Below, one piece after another: positions 35,201-41,750 of a DNA stretch of 64,000 nucleotides. Made by a program: the position numbers and the translations under genes. The stretch comes from Nematostella vectensis (taxonomy: Eukaryota > Cnidaria > Anthozoa > Actiniaria > Edwardsiidae), in NCBI RefSeq assembly GCF_932526225.1, contig NC_064045.1:3511998-3575997 (forward strand), given 5' to 3'. Position 1 is the first letter of the stretch. Each line of letters opens with the position of its first letter. Under the pieces are notes generated by a model. It was given only the letters and a program-made list of their open reading frames with translations. It was not told the origin of the DNA and made no database searches.

Positions 35201-38200
35201 AGAGTGTTCAAGATGACCTCTTTGCTACCAAATATTTCGTGTGTCCATTTGAACTCCATGGAGGTAGTGCAAAACTTATTATTGACCGCCCTTTTGCGCT
35301 CTCTATACTCCCCATGTTGGTGCTTGTTCAATGCCTGAGGGTTGATCGAGAACTGGTTCACATAAAGAGTAAAATTGCGCTCCTCGCCAAGTCTGAAGAA
35401 GGGTCCAGTTGGGATTTCCATTGGGACTAATTCCTCCTTGGTCTTTTTGAAAACACTTGTAGCATCCACATCTTGCTTGTGGTCGGTTGTTTTGGGCGTT
35501 TCCCCACCTTGGGGCTCAAAATTCAGACAGCAGGCTCTTGTCGCATGACTTGAGGACTCATTGGAAGCATCATTATCTTCTGTTGTGTCTTGCTTTTTGC
35601 TCACAACCAGCGTTGTTCCTTGCTCGACCTTCATGTTAACATCAGGGGTACCCAAACCCCCCTCTTCAAAAGTTTCTGTGGGATGGCTTCTACTGTCACA
35701 GTCCATATTCTCCATTTTGGTATCTTTGTGGGCCAAACTGACCAACACTTTGGGTCCATCTATGGAGTCAACCTTACTCAGCACTATTTTCACTTGCTGG
35801 CTTGGTTTCATTGTTGGGGAAGAAGCACACTCCTTCTTGCCCTGGTGCGCTTCAGACCCTGAAAGTTTAACATTTTCATCTTGCTTGAGTGGACAACCAG
35901 AGTCCTTTTTTAGATCAACTGAGGGGTTTGTTTCTTTCAACCCATCTCCATCATTGTTAGACTCTTGGTTCTGTGCTGCTCTTTTGCTTTCTTCGATATC
36001 CTGTTCTTCTGGCTTCTTATCCACAGGTGGAGCCGTGAAGAGCTTGGGGACCGCTGCATCAGAGATGAAAGTGAGAGAGACTGATTTGCTTGGTGTATCA
36101 GCGCTTTCTGTCTTGACATCAGTAGAAGCTATAGCCTTGCTATCTAGTGTAGAATTGACATCTAGTGCAGCCTTGTCATCTAGTAAACAAACAGATAAAT
36201 AAAAGTACTAAATAGTTGGTTTGAAATAAATATATTTTTCCTGTAAAATAATTATGTATATTCATGACAGTCTTTGTCAGACATGAGCTATATATCAAAT
36301 AATACAAGTGGAGCATTATTGGAAGGTACAAGCTTGATATATGAGTAAATACAGACTCATTGATGTCTATGATCAAAGTAATTAGTGTTTAGCACGTTTT
36401 CAAGCTAGTTCAGAGTTTAAAGACTAGTGTCTTTCCTAGGGACTAGAGAATGGGTCACTGGAAGTAAAGATTTCCCATACAATCTTTTGTATTTTTTTGC
36501 GATATTGGGTTTGCGAAATTGCTTCAAAATGCCATATTTTATGAAAAATATTGACCAAAGTTGAATGCAATCTTAAGCGATAGTATGAATCTCTAAGGCG
36601 ATGAGCCTCTTTGGATTATGGGACTGAAATTGCTTTAGCGGCCAGCAATGATTAACAACCAAGAATTTGGGCTTATCGCGACATTGACCAAGCGACCACA
36701 AGACAGTATTTTGCTGTACTGTATGCGGCTTATTCCATGTTTTATTGAAACTATTTCTTTGGATATCACACTGAGGTTAAAAGATTGTATCGTAAAGCAT
36801 ACATGAATATCTCTGAGAATTTTGACTAAAGAAAGGGCATACAGTGTTGTAAACATGGCGATCAAAGAGGAGGGGTTAATTGACGGTTTGGTCATCACTT
36901 GCCGCTGAGGCAATTTTTGTGTAAAATGATTATCAGAGTACCATCACTTTATTGAATCATACCTTAGGATTCATGTTGCATCCTGTTTTAGTCAAGACCT
37001 ATGCAAAATAGTACTTTTTGGAACAAGTTTATACACCCAATATTGCTAGAAACATACAGAGGTTTGTATAGCAAACAATCGACTTCCGGTGGACTTTGGT
37101 CCACTCGACCCATTCTTCCCCGGTCATCCTTAAACTCTGAACTGGCTAACCTATGTGGTCTGAGGGTTAATCCAATATTATATGTGCTTTCAAACAGGGA
37201 ATAGTGTTTTAGCTGACTGTGAATATCCTCCCAGAACAATAATGAAACAAGCTTTCAATAATAAAACATTGTGGCAGGCAGATTTATCAGTTATTGTTAC
37301 TTTTCTTCTATAGTAAAGTCCCCCAAATCAGAGAAGTCTATTACTTACTGTAAGTGCAACACGTTTAGGTGAGGCACTTTTGGGGGAAGATGCTTACTAT
37401 TCATATTTTTCCTCTTAGGTGAGATGCTTATTCATGGGAGGAGCTTATCCTTTCAATTATGGTACAGAACTAAAAGGACTACAGACAAGCCCTAGAAAAA
37501 CTATGTTTGGTTGAAACAGGGGATAAGATGGCATTTTGTATGCTTCTGTGAAAATTTATATTTTTCTTTTTTCTTTTTCTAAAACATGCTTGTAATGTCA
37601 AGCGCAGTTACTCTGTTACTACAAGGGCTCACATCATGAGCACTTGGTTGATCTTAAAGTAGCTTTATCAAGTACCTTGCTTGGTAGAATCCCCATCTTC
37701 ATCTGGTTTTGCATCTTCTTTGCTCACTTGCTTTCTCCTGGCTAATAACCCAGATTTTTTGTCACCTTAAAACAACAGGATTAAATTCTTTAAAACCAAT
37801 GTTTGGTGGATCTGCCTGAATCATCTTTAAAACTTTAATTTTTACTGTGCTTTTGTCAAAGAGAAAGAATAATATATAAGAGATTACAATTTATACATAG
37901 CAGGTAATACAGGTAATACAGGTAATTTGGCTTTCTCCGCGTAATCCACAAATTTCCGCGTAATCCCCCGTAATTTAGCTAAATTTTAAAGAAAAAACAT
38001 TCAAGTGCACAGCTGATGTGTTCTTTTAGGGTTCTTACCTCTATTTCTCGTAAAAAAAGACAGATATTCTTCGTAAGAGTGTGATATTTCAAACTGAATT
38101 TCAAAAACAAATAAAATGACTAGGCGTTCTTTGCTAAACCGCGAAGGCCTAGGACTAATAATAAAATACCTTTTTTAATTGGCTGGTGGCTAGGAGCCAA

Positions 38201-41171
38201 TAAAAACTCGCCTATGATATTTTCGCGCAAAAAAATAAACTTTTTTCAAGTTATTTTGTGCTTTCCTTTGGTACAAAATGCAGTTTGGGCGTAAAAGTTG
38301 ATATTCCGTGTAATAAAGCGCGTAATTCAGTAAAGAATCCCACAAAATTTTGATTTTTTAAGAAAAAATGTATTGCAAAATTCTGCGTAATATAGCGCGT
38401 AATGATTAATTTTCCGTGTAATTTAGCGGGTGATTTAGCAAAGAATCCCGCGTAATTTTGAGCTTTTTTCCGCGGAATTCCAGAAGCCCTGTTTATATAT
38501 ACAATTCATGTATTCTTACCTCTAACAGCATCCACCAGGGCTTCTGTGATAGCCATCTGCTTGGTAATCTCATTGTACTTGCTGCGAATGCCTGCCAAAA
38601 GTTTTCTTTCCTGGCCATCAGCGACCAGGTAGCGAATCAGGTCATCTAGGTGTGCCTTACTGCTGAAGTATAATGAATCTTGTTCACCTTCCCTACAAAG
38701 AAAACATGATCCTGCTTTCAATTATCTGGAGTGATCTTCTTGAATCAAGAAGGTTCAGATTAAAATTTTGTGATTCCAGACATATATAAATATTTTATTG
38801 GAACTGTGCAATTGATTATATAATTATAAATGTTATTGGTCCAATAAAGTAGCTTATACATAGATATAATAGAATAATTTAAAGGTGCACCAGGGCAGAA
38901 ACTCTTAGGGGAAAGCCAGGATGGCCATGTCATTTGTTGGATAAAATATAATTTACAAATCGTTGCACAACTTATCAGATTTCTTGCAATAAGCGGTTCA
39001 GTGGAGTGGGGGAAGGGGTCGCAGGGCTCAAATCAAGTGACTCAACTATTGTATTTGAATCTAGATTTAAGGAATGCCACTAAAAACCTTGAAAAAAATG
39101 AGTAGCCATGAGCCATGCAAGGGTAACTTTTGGATTAGGAGTTCTTGCTTGACCCCAAGTTTGCTTGGCTGGCTGCATGTTCTAATGATGATGATAATAA
39201 TAATAAACATTATTTTTTTAGTTGTCATGGTAACAAATCCTGCATTCTGATTGGCTAATAGAACGGTCCAGAGATTCCTATATCTGTCCAAGGTCCGAGA
39301 ATCTATATTTTGTGCGTGCTGCTCGCTCAAAGTATGTTTTTCGCTGGCTCTGAAGAAAAAGTATTTTACCGGGATAAGGTCGGTCTGTATGATGAAATAC
39401 CGTGACCTCAGCCTTGAAAATACTGACCACAGCCTTTGACCTTCTGCCTCGACAGTTACCTCGGCCTTGAAAATACTGACCACAGCCTTTGACCTTCTGC
39501 CTCGACAGTTACCTCGGCCTTGAAAATACTGACCTTGGACTTCAGCCTCTGTCAGTATTTTCAAGACCTCAGTCACTGTATTTCACGAACCTCCTACCCG
39601 GCAAATAACCCCTATACATTTGATGGAAATAATGACTAACACCTTCTTCCCAAGATATGCAGCTTTAAGGCACTGTCGAAAGCAGAGCTCCAAATTTGAC
39701 TGATCTATATTCTACTATTTAAAAAAAAAAGTGTTATTCCAAGAGTTCTACCAATGAAAAATTTGTAACATACAAACTAATTCTAACGTCCTTAAAGTTG
39801 AACCAAAACTTCAGGAAAGATGTTTTTTAGTGGTTAAAAGACTGCAATTGCTATGATTTTTCAAATGCAAACTAACAATATAAATTGGTTCCAAGTAAAC
39901 CAACATCTACAGATGGTCAGACAATAAATAGAAATTTTGAAATAATTATTCATAAATATCTTAAAATAGAAATTATATTAAAAAAAAAACAGTCTTTCTA
40001 AAATGTATTAAAAAACCAGTAAAATATATGATATGATAAATAAGGTAATTAAATAATACATTAACCCAATCTTATATAAGGGTCAGCTATTTTGATAATC
40101 TACTTACACAAACAGACGCCGGGATAGAAACCAATACTTTCTCCCTTCTCTGTCCATTCCCAAAGGGGCATTCCTCAGCCATCCATCCTTGGTCCACTCT
40201 AAATGACAGTCTGTCACTCCTTTTACTTGATGTGCCTCACAAACAGGGCACAGCCAATCACCTGTCGGGACTTGTTCTAGCGGAGGTTTTAAACATTGAA
40301 GGTGGTACACACCGGGACAAATCTCGCAACACAACAGATCTCCCATTTTACCACAGCTACGGCAATGATCTTCCGATTCTAGCATCCCTTCGTTGATAAT
40401 TTCCTCGCGAATAGAGTTAGAGGATAGGAAAAGGTCCGAGAGACGTTGCAATAAAGTAAGGCGATCTTCGATCGAAGCAAAGGGATACGGATTATCTTCG
40501 CTTCGACCGCGAACGATGGATTCCAAATCGGCGAATTCTAACTTATCAGAGTTTATGTAACTTCTTATATGCTCAGGCCATGTAAAACCATCTAATTCAT
40601 GAACAAAAATGTTGAAGCTGTCTTTTTCGTCGCTTGCAGTAAAAGTTAAACCATTCGTTTCGTCTTCTAGAAGGAGAGCTTTGAACAGAGACAGGTGAAC
40701 TTCGGAGAGCAAAGAGGACTGTTCTTCAGATGCAATCGCTGCGCAAAAGTCCTCAAATCTAAACGGAGAAAGCCTCAAAACACGGCCAAACTGCCTAAGC
40801 ACCTCGTAAATACCCAGGGCTTTGATCACTTCATTATCAGGCAGAAGAAGATCATCCGATGATGGGGGCAGCCGAAGTGGAGTCACCGTTCGCATAGGTA
40901 TCACTCGAGGTGTTCTATAACTAGAAACGCTAGAAATAGTCGATACAGTTGATTCATAGCTTGAATCAGAGTCTGTATCACTGTCACTAGATGGCAGCCC
41001 TTCAAAGTACGTCTTTCGTGGCGTTGAACGGGCCAGTCCCCGCGTCTTAGGACCTTGGGGGGAATCGACTTTGGGGCTCGGGCGGCCATTTTGGCTTCCG
41101 CGTTGCTCGCTGTTTAGTAACTTTGAAGTTGACACAGGATTTTTTGGTGGTCTACCGCGTCCACGCTTCAT
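19209..41171 (-). CDS. BPTF: BPTF / NURF301, largest subunit of the NURF chromatin remodeller
   Basis: Complete 17-exon model on the minus strand, in order: 41171-40108, 38692-38520, 37765-37676, 36179-34893, 34641-30305, 29760-29512, 28907-28763, 28065-27809, 27413-27261, 26941-26608, 26137-25939, 25409-25235, 24669-24458, 23747-23571, 20775-20586, 20095-20011, 19399-19209. The sum is 9318 nt, 3105 aa, and every junction keeps phase. Domains: N-terminal AT-hook (RGRGRPPK), DDT domain (~110-172), PHD1 (~270-311), conserved NURF301 middle blocks, a very long low-complexity Ser/Thr/Gln region (exon 5), a basic helical block, PHD2 (~2878-2928), PHD3 (~2938-2986) and a C-terminal bromodomain (~2995-3095). 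The protein scaffolds ISWI-type remodelling and reads H3K4me3 and acetylated H4 in the nucleus. Human BPTF is of similar length and order. Divergent from AIMP2; hosts a nested F-box/LRR gene. Confidence 0.95.
20011..20095 (-). CDS. BPTF: BPTF exon 16: bromodomain ZA loop
   Basis: [20 protein letters not shown] then YDVIKEPM, carrying the WPF shelf and the EPM motif typical of bromodomains. Acceptor CGTATAG, donor G|GTAAGC, phase 0 in, phase 1 out. Confidence 0.94.
20586..20775 (-). CDS. BPTF: BPTF exon 15: end of PHD3 and start of bromodomain
   Basis: [20 protein letters not shown] ... YVCPRC completes PHD3 with the cage Tyr and Trp retained. [20 protein letters not shown] opens the bromodomain (human [20 protein letters not shown]). 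PHD and bromodomain are fused as in the vertebrate H3K4me3/acetyl-lysine reading unit. Confidence 0.94.
21440..23092 (+). CDS. F-box / leucine-rich-repeat protein, intronless, nested in BPTF
   Basis: 550-aa uninterrupted ORF on the strand opposite BPTF, wholly inside the intron between BPTF exons 14 and 15. The start is an ATG in AAAATGGCGGAG context. Residues ~10-50 ([20 protein letters not shown] ... [12 protein letters not shown]) fit an F-box, the SKP1-binding motif of SCF ubiquitin ligases. From ~85 on there are about 15 Cys-type LRRs ([61 protein letters not shown] and so on), as in FBXL proteins. It probably acts as a substrate receptor in the cytosol or nucleus; the substrate is unknown. 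The lack of introns suggests a retrocopy or an old single-exon gene, and the full-length frame with conserved repeats argues that it is functional. Confidence 0.87.
   Translation: MAEKTEAILFSLPRLDITFKYILPRLYYDELYKCRRVCKSFKELCDEYFRTLTTFDIRNLTIRIRKKSGSWAIRALTARNTSLHGLLLPDMMTIKGRGSVINDIVSRNPLLETVDLSSNVFDNRETANSEEYDTILTKLADNCPRLKNLVLPPNVLRKNEPLCAIFKGCLELRVLNLNYAKYLSLTTSELALEVLAENCKRLRQLKLAGWRGIPAEKLSEVFQANPGLELVDLSDSCVTDSHISSLGKFCKALKSISLSENPAVSQVGFMNLFEGCFQLQSLDLSWTGIDSKSLTHLAVNCRKLTEVRLWSCNLLTEKGLCHFFSYCPTLKSIELTDLTSVSDESIVCLAKCCPNIKNLLLYNCDGVTILGFQEFFKQSAQLESVDISHRQMDDVLVCLAENCTKLKNLTVDYGSQQSTQGLKNILKKCPDLQSLALLDFVWDNTCFEPLITQGKSKIKALNFQVSHASWPISLQTFKDILLCCQDLKKISISKMENLCDEWISWLAETFPRLKHVELKQCPAVSVKSEEILIEKCPEVFVEIIHMTLRK
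23310..23592 (-). repeat. Repeats derived from the BPTF exon 14 end and 5' splice site
   Basis: On the minus strand, TACGACGAAACCAA|GTAAGG (the true exon end) recurs as degenerate copies CTAAGACGAAACCAAGTA... near 23393-23414, 23443-23465 and 23500-23522, and weaker GAAACCAAGAAATG copies near 23316-23375, separated by C/T-rich spacers. Several retain a GTA after the AAG and so look like decoy donors. Confidence 0.75.
23571..23747 (-). CDS. BPTF: BPTF exon 14: end of PHD2 and start of PHD3
   Basis: [20 protein letters not shown] ... WSCKDC completes PHD2; [13 protein letters not shown] starts PHD3. Aromatic cage residues typical of H3K4me3-reading fingers (Tyr of YCIC, PYD and FYV; Trp of NWFHG) are present. 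The exon end and donor CGAAACCAA|GTAAGG are the source of repeats in the next intron. Confidence 0.93.
23765..23965. repeat. ~62-bp tandem repeat with TGACGTCA palindromes
   Basis: Three to four units of ACAAATACATGTGACGT, AAAACATACACAA and ACAATAAATGACGTCA then CAAGCTGATATGG, in BPTF intron 13. Each full unit carries one perfect TGACGTCA (CRE/ATF-type site: near 23827, 23892, 23953) and one TGTGACGT half-site. Confidence 0.8.
24458..24669 (-). CDS. BPTF: BPTF exon 13: basic helix and start of PHD2
   Basis: [12 protein letters not shown] continues the exon 12 helix. RKRR/KRPK basic patches precede [13 protein letters not shown], the first half of PHD2. Donor AG|GTACGG splits the finger at the same place as the next one. 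Confidence 0.92.
24781..25005. mobile_element. MITE, family 2, complete copy with CAATG target duplication
   Basis: TGTAGTTCCCGAAAATATCC at the left and its inverted counterpart ATTTTCTGGAACTACA at the right bound a G/C-run-rich interior. Flanking CAATG (24776-24780 and 25006-25010) is a 5-bp target-site duplication. Partial copies occur at ~42495-42740 and ~44050-44203. Confidence 0.75.
25235..25409 (-). CDS. BPTF: BPTF exon 12: basic helical block
   Basis: [20 protein letters not shown] then [15 protein letters not shown] match human MIVCNQVMKYILDKIDKEEK and LSALLFKHKEQLRAE. Acceptor TTTCTCAG, donor GAG|GTCAGG, phase 2 in, phase 0 out. Confidence 0.88.
25939..26137 (-). CDS. BPTF: BPTF exon 11: Lys/Gln-rich linker
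   Basis: Spans a Lys/Gln/Ser-rich segment ([20 protein letters not shown]) and ends [17 protein letters not shown]. Acceptor TTGCTCAG, donor AG|GTGGGT, phase 1 in, phase 2 out. Confidence 0.8.
26608..26941 (-). CDS. BPTF: BPTF exon 10: basic/Gln-rich linker
   Basis: Begins [20 protein letters not shown] and continues as Thr/Val/Gln/Pro-rich disordered sequence. Acceptor CTTTAG, donor GTGAAT, phase 0 in, phase 1 out. Corresponds to the Gln-rich region of the family by position. Confidence 0.85.
27261..27413 (-). CDS. BPTF: BPTF exon 9, coiled-coil, with a GC donor
   Basis: 51 codons starting [19 protein letters not shown], a clear match to human EELELWEIRAFAERVEKEK, followed by a charged Glu/Lys/Gln helix. 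Phase requires the exon to end at CAACAG followed by GCACGT, a GC-AG intron. Using the GT four bases later would shift the frame. Confidence 0.8.
27809..28065 (-). CDS. BPTF: BPTF exon 8
   Basis: Starts [18 protein letters not shown] (human TTTEIIKRRDVGPYGIRS), has [10 protein letters not shown], acidic SDDEEE, and ends VFQTWCPE matching human IIETWVAEE. Acceptor TTCATTTAG, donor GAG|GTAATT, phase 1 in, phase 0 out. Confidence 0.9.
28375..28705 (-). pseudogene. Degenerate tandem copies of the 3' part of BPTF exon 7
   Basis: On the minus strand the intron repeats exon-7 sequence: one fragment carrying CGACCACCACGTTCCAACAG (~28665-28690), one ILYACLQ[12 protein letters not shown] copy with an in-frame stop (~28525-28585), and one [20 protein letters not shown] copy (~28380-28470). 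They are separated by repeated GGGTATGGGAAGGAAGGGAA spacers. None keeps the GTGAGT donor, so they look like non-functional duplicates. Confidence 0.8.
28763..28907 (-). CDS. BPTF: BPTF exon 7: WRYR block (with degenerate copies downstream)
   Basis: [20 protein letters not shown] and [20 protein letters not shown] match human ITWRYRLQTVKSLAGVSLML and WASLRWDDM. Donor is ACTG|GTGAGT, phase 1. Partial copies of its 3' half lie in the following intron (28375-28700). Confidence 0.9.
29512..29760 (-). CDS. BPTF: BPTF exon 6: conserved middle block
   Basis: 83 codons. [20 protein letters not shown] followed by [10 protein letters not shown] and [11 protein letters not shown] match human IFVLPNDDLKKLARKGGIRE and WPYPSPRPTFG. 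Acceptor ATGTTTAG, donor GTATCA, phase 0 on both sides. Confidence 0.9.
30305..34641 (-). CDS. BPTF: BPTF exon 5: giant 4.3-kb low-complexity exon with coding minisatellites
   Basis: 1445 codons. Starts with the conserved [19 protein letters not shown] block, then basic NLS-like KRKRF. Then three repeat zones: [12 protein letters not shown]-type 12-residue units (about 33990-34370), seven near-identical [13 protein letters not shown] 13-residue units (about 33400-33670), and [10 protein letters not shown]-type 10-residue units (about 31140-31620). Between them is acidic, unique sequence. Ends at AGCAAG|GTAAGA in phase 0. Human BPTF has Gln/Thr-rich low complexity here, but not these repeats. 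Confidence 0.92.
34893..36179 (-). CDS. BPTF: BPTF exon 4: charged linker and NURF301 conserved block
   Basis: Low-complexity acidic first half, then a strongly conserved stretch: [61 protein letters not shown] and [15 protein letters not shown]. These line up with the human FKLGQEGKYRVYHNQYSTNS, ALNKHQH and LENNIPSSFLHPNWA region. Ends G|GTAAGT, phase 1. Confidence 0.92.
37255..37480 (+). repeat. Interspersed element, copy 2 of the 9.1-kb repeat
   Basis: AACATTGTGGCAGGCAG, CAGTTATTGTTAC, TGTAAGTGCAACACG and TTTCAATTATGG run parallel to 9114-9390. The GAGGCACTTTTGGGGG / GAGATGCTTATTC motifs correspond to the minisatellite unit, but only two or three diverged units are present. Lies in a BPTF intron. 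Confidence 0.6.
37676..37765 (-). CDS. BPTF: BPTF exon 3: short charged linker
   Basis: 30-residue charged segment ([20 protein letters not shown]) between a TTTTAAG acceptor and GTACTT donor, phase 1 on both sides. No domain; included because it keeps frame between exons 2 and 4 and fits the acidic linker of the family. Confidence 0.7.
37922..38491. mobile_element. MITE, family 3, truncated copy in BPTF intron 2
   Basis: Reverse-complement relative of the complete copy at 45039-45587: shared landmarks include TAATTTGGCTTTCTCCGCG, CACAGCTGATGTGTTCTTTT and CCTAGGACTAATAATAAAAT. The right terminal inverted repeat GGAATTCCAGAAGCCCTG is present; the left terminus is lost and replaced by a short ACAGGTAAT tandem. 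Confidence 0.8.
38520..38692 (-). CDS. BPTF: BPTF exon 2: conserved helical block
   Basis: Encodes [17 protein letters not shown] and then an [11 protein letters not shown] segment, matching the block after PHD1 in animal BPTF (human has IWYYSTKVQLAELIDCL and MDITEDLTNKARG). Acceptor CTTTGTAG, donor GTAAGA, phase 2 in, phase 1 out. A MITE ends only ~28 bp from its donor side, at 38491. Confidence 0.9.
39385..39592. repeat. ~55-bp tandem repeat within an inverted-repeat element
   Basis: CTTGAAAATACTGACCACAG with CCTTTGACCTTCTGCCTCG and ACAGTTACCTCGGC repeats two and a half times. Outer ends AAATACCGTGACCTCAG and CTCAGTCACTGTATTT are inverted, so the array probably expanded inside a hairpin element. 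Confidence 0.7.
40108..41171 (-). CDS. BPTF: BPTF exon 1: AT-hook, DDT domain, PHD1
   Basis: 354 codons plus two bases. AT-hook RGRGRPPK at residues 3-10; Asp/Ser cluster at 61-72; DDT domain from about [20 protein letters not shown] (108-127) through the [10 protein letters not shown] helix; acidic/WHIM-like helix to ~265; PHD1 with Cys/His ligands C270, C273, C282, C285, H290, C293, C308, C311; then WFLSRRLFV. Ends at GT|GTAAGTAG, phase 2. Confidence 0.93.
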
Positions 41172-41750
41172 TTATGCAGATATTTCGCCGCTTGGTGTTT
41201 GGTGGAATCACACAGGTTCGATAATGGTGTTTCTACCTGGTTCCTGGTCCCGTATTCGCCATTTTCTCTGTTTTCTTTGAGGCTGGCAGCCACATTTTCT
41301 GGCGGGATCAACGAAACACTGGTATCACGTGACCAACCCACAAGGCCTTTGAAGGACATCAAATTTGTTTTCTCTAAAAAATCAGCTTTATGATTTAAGA
41401 AGAAGACATGAAAAACACCTGACGAAATAAAAAATGTTTTTTTTTAATCAGAATAAAATAAATTAGAATGTGTCGCTCTTTTTTTCCGTATTTTGGCCGA
41501 AAATTAATCTGGCATTTTACCCATCATGCTTTGCGTCTGTGAGAAACCTTCTTTGACTGTATTTAATGCTCAAAACGATCTCACTTGCCATACATAGATT
41601 ATCAATGTCGAAACCAGGTTAGTAATGAACAAAAATGCATTTTTTCTTTGTAACCCTTCTAATTTTGGCGCTTTTCAAAAAAGATATCAGAGCAAATAGA
41701 AATTACCATGATGCTTTGCGGTCGTTCCTTTCAATCGGCCTAAATTCAAG
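41172..41750. promoter_or_regulatory. Shared divergent promoter of BPTF and AIMP2
   Basis: 579 bp separate the BPTF and AIMP2 start codons. It carries two ATGCTTTGCG sites (CCCATCATGCTTTGCG at ~41519 and ATGATGCTTTGCGG at ~41709) that resemble ZNF143/THAP11-type housekeeping promoter motifs, and a CAAGATGGCGGC YY1-like motif overlapping the AIMP2 ATG. No TATA box that I would trust. Confidence 0.55.
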
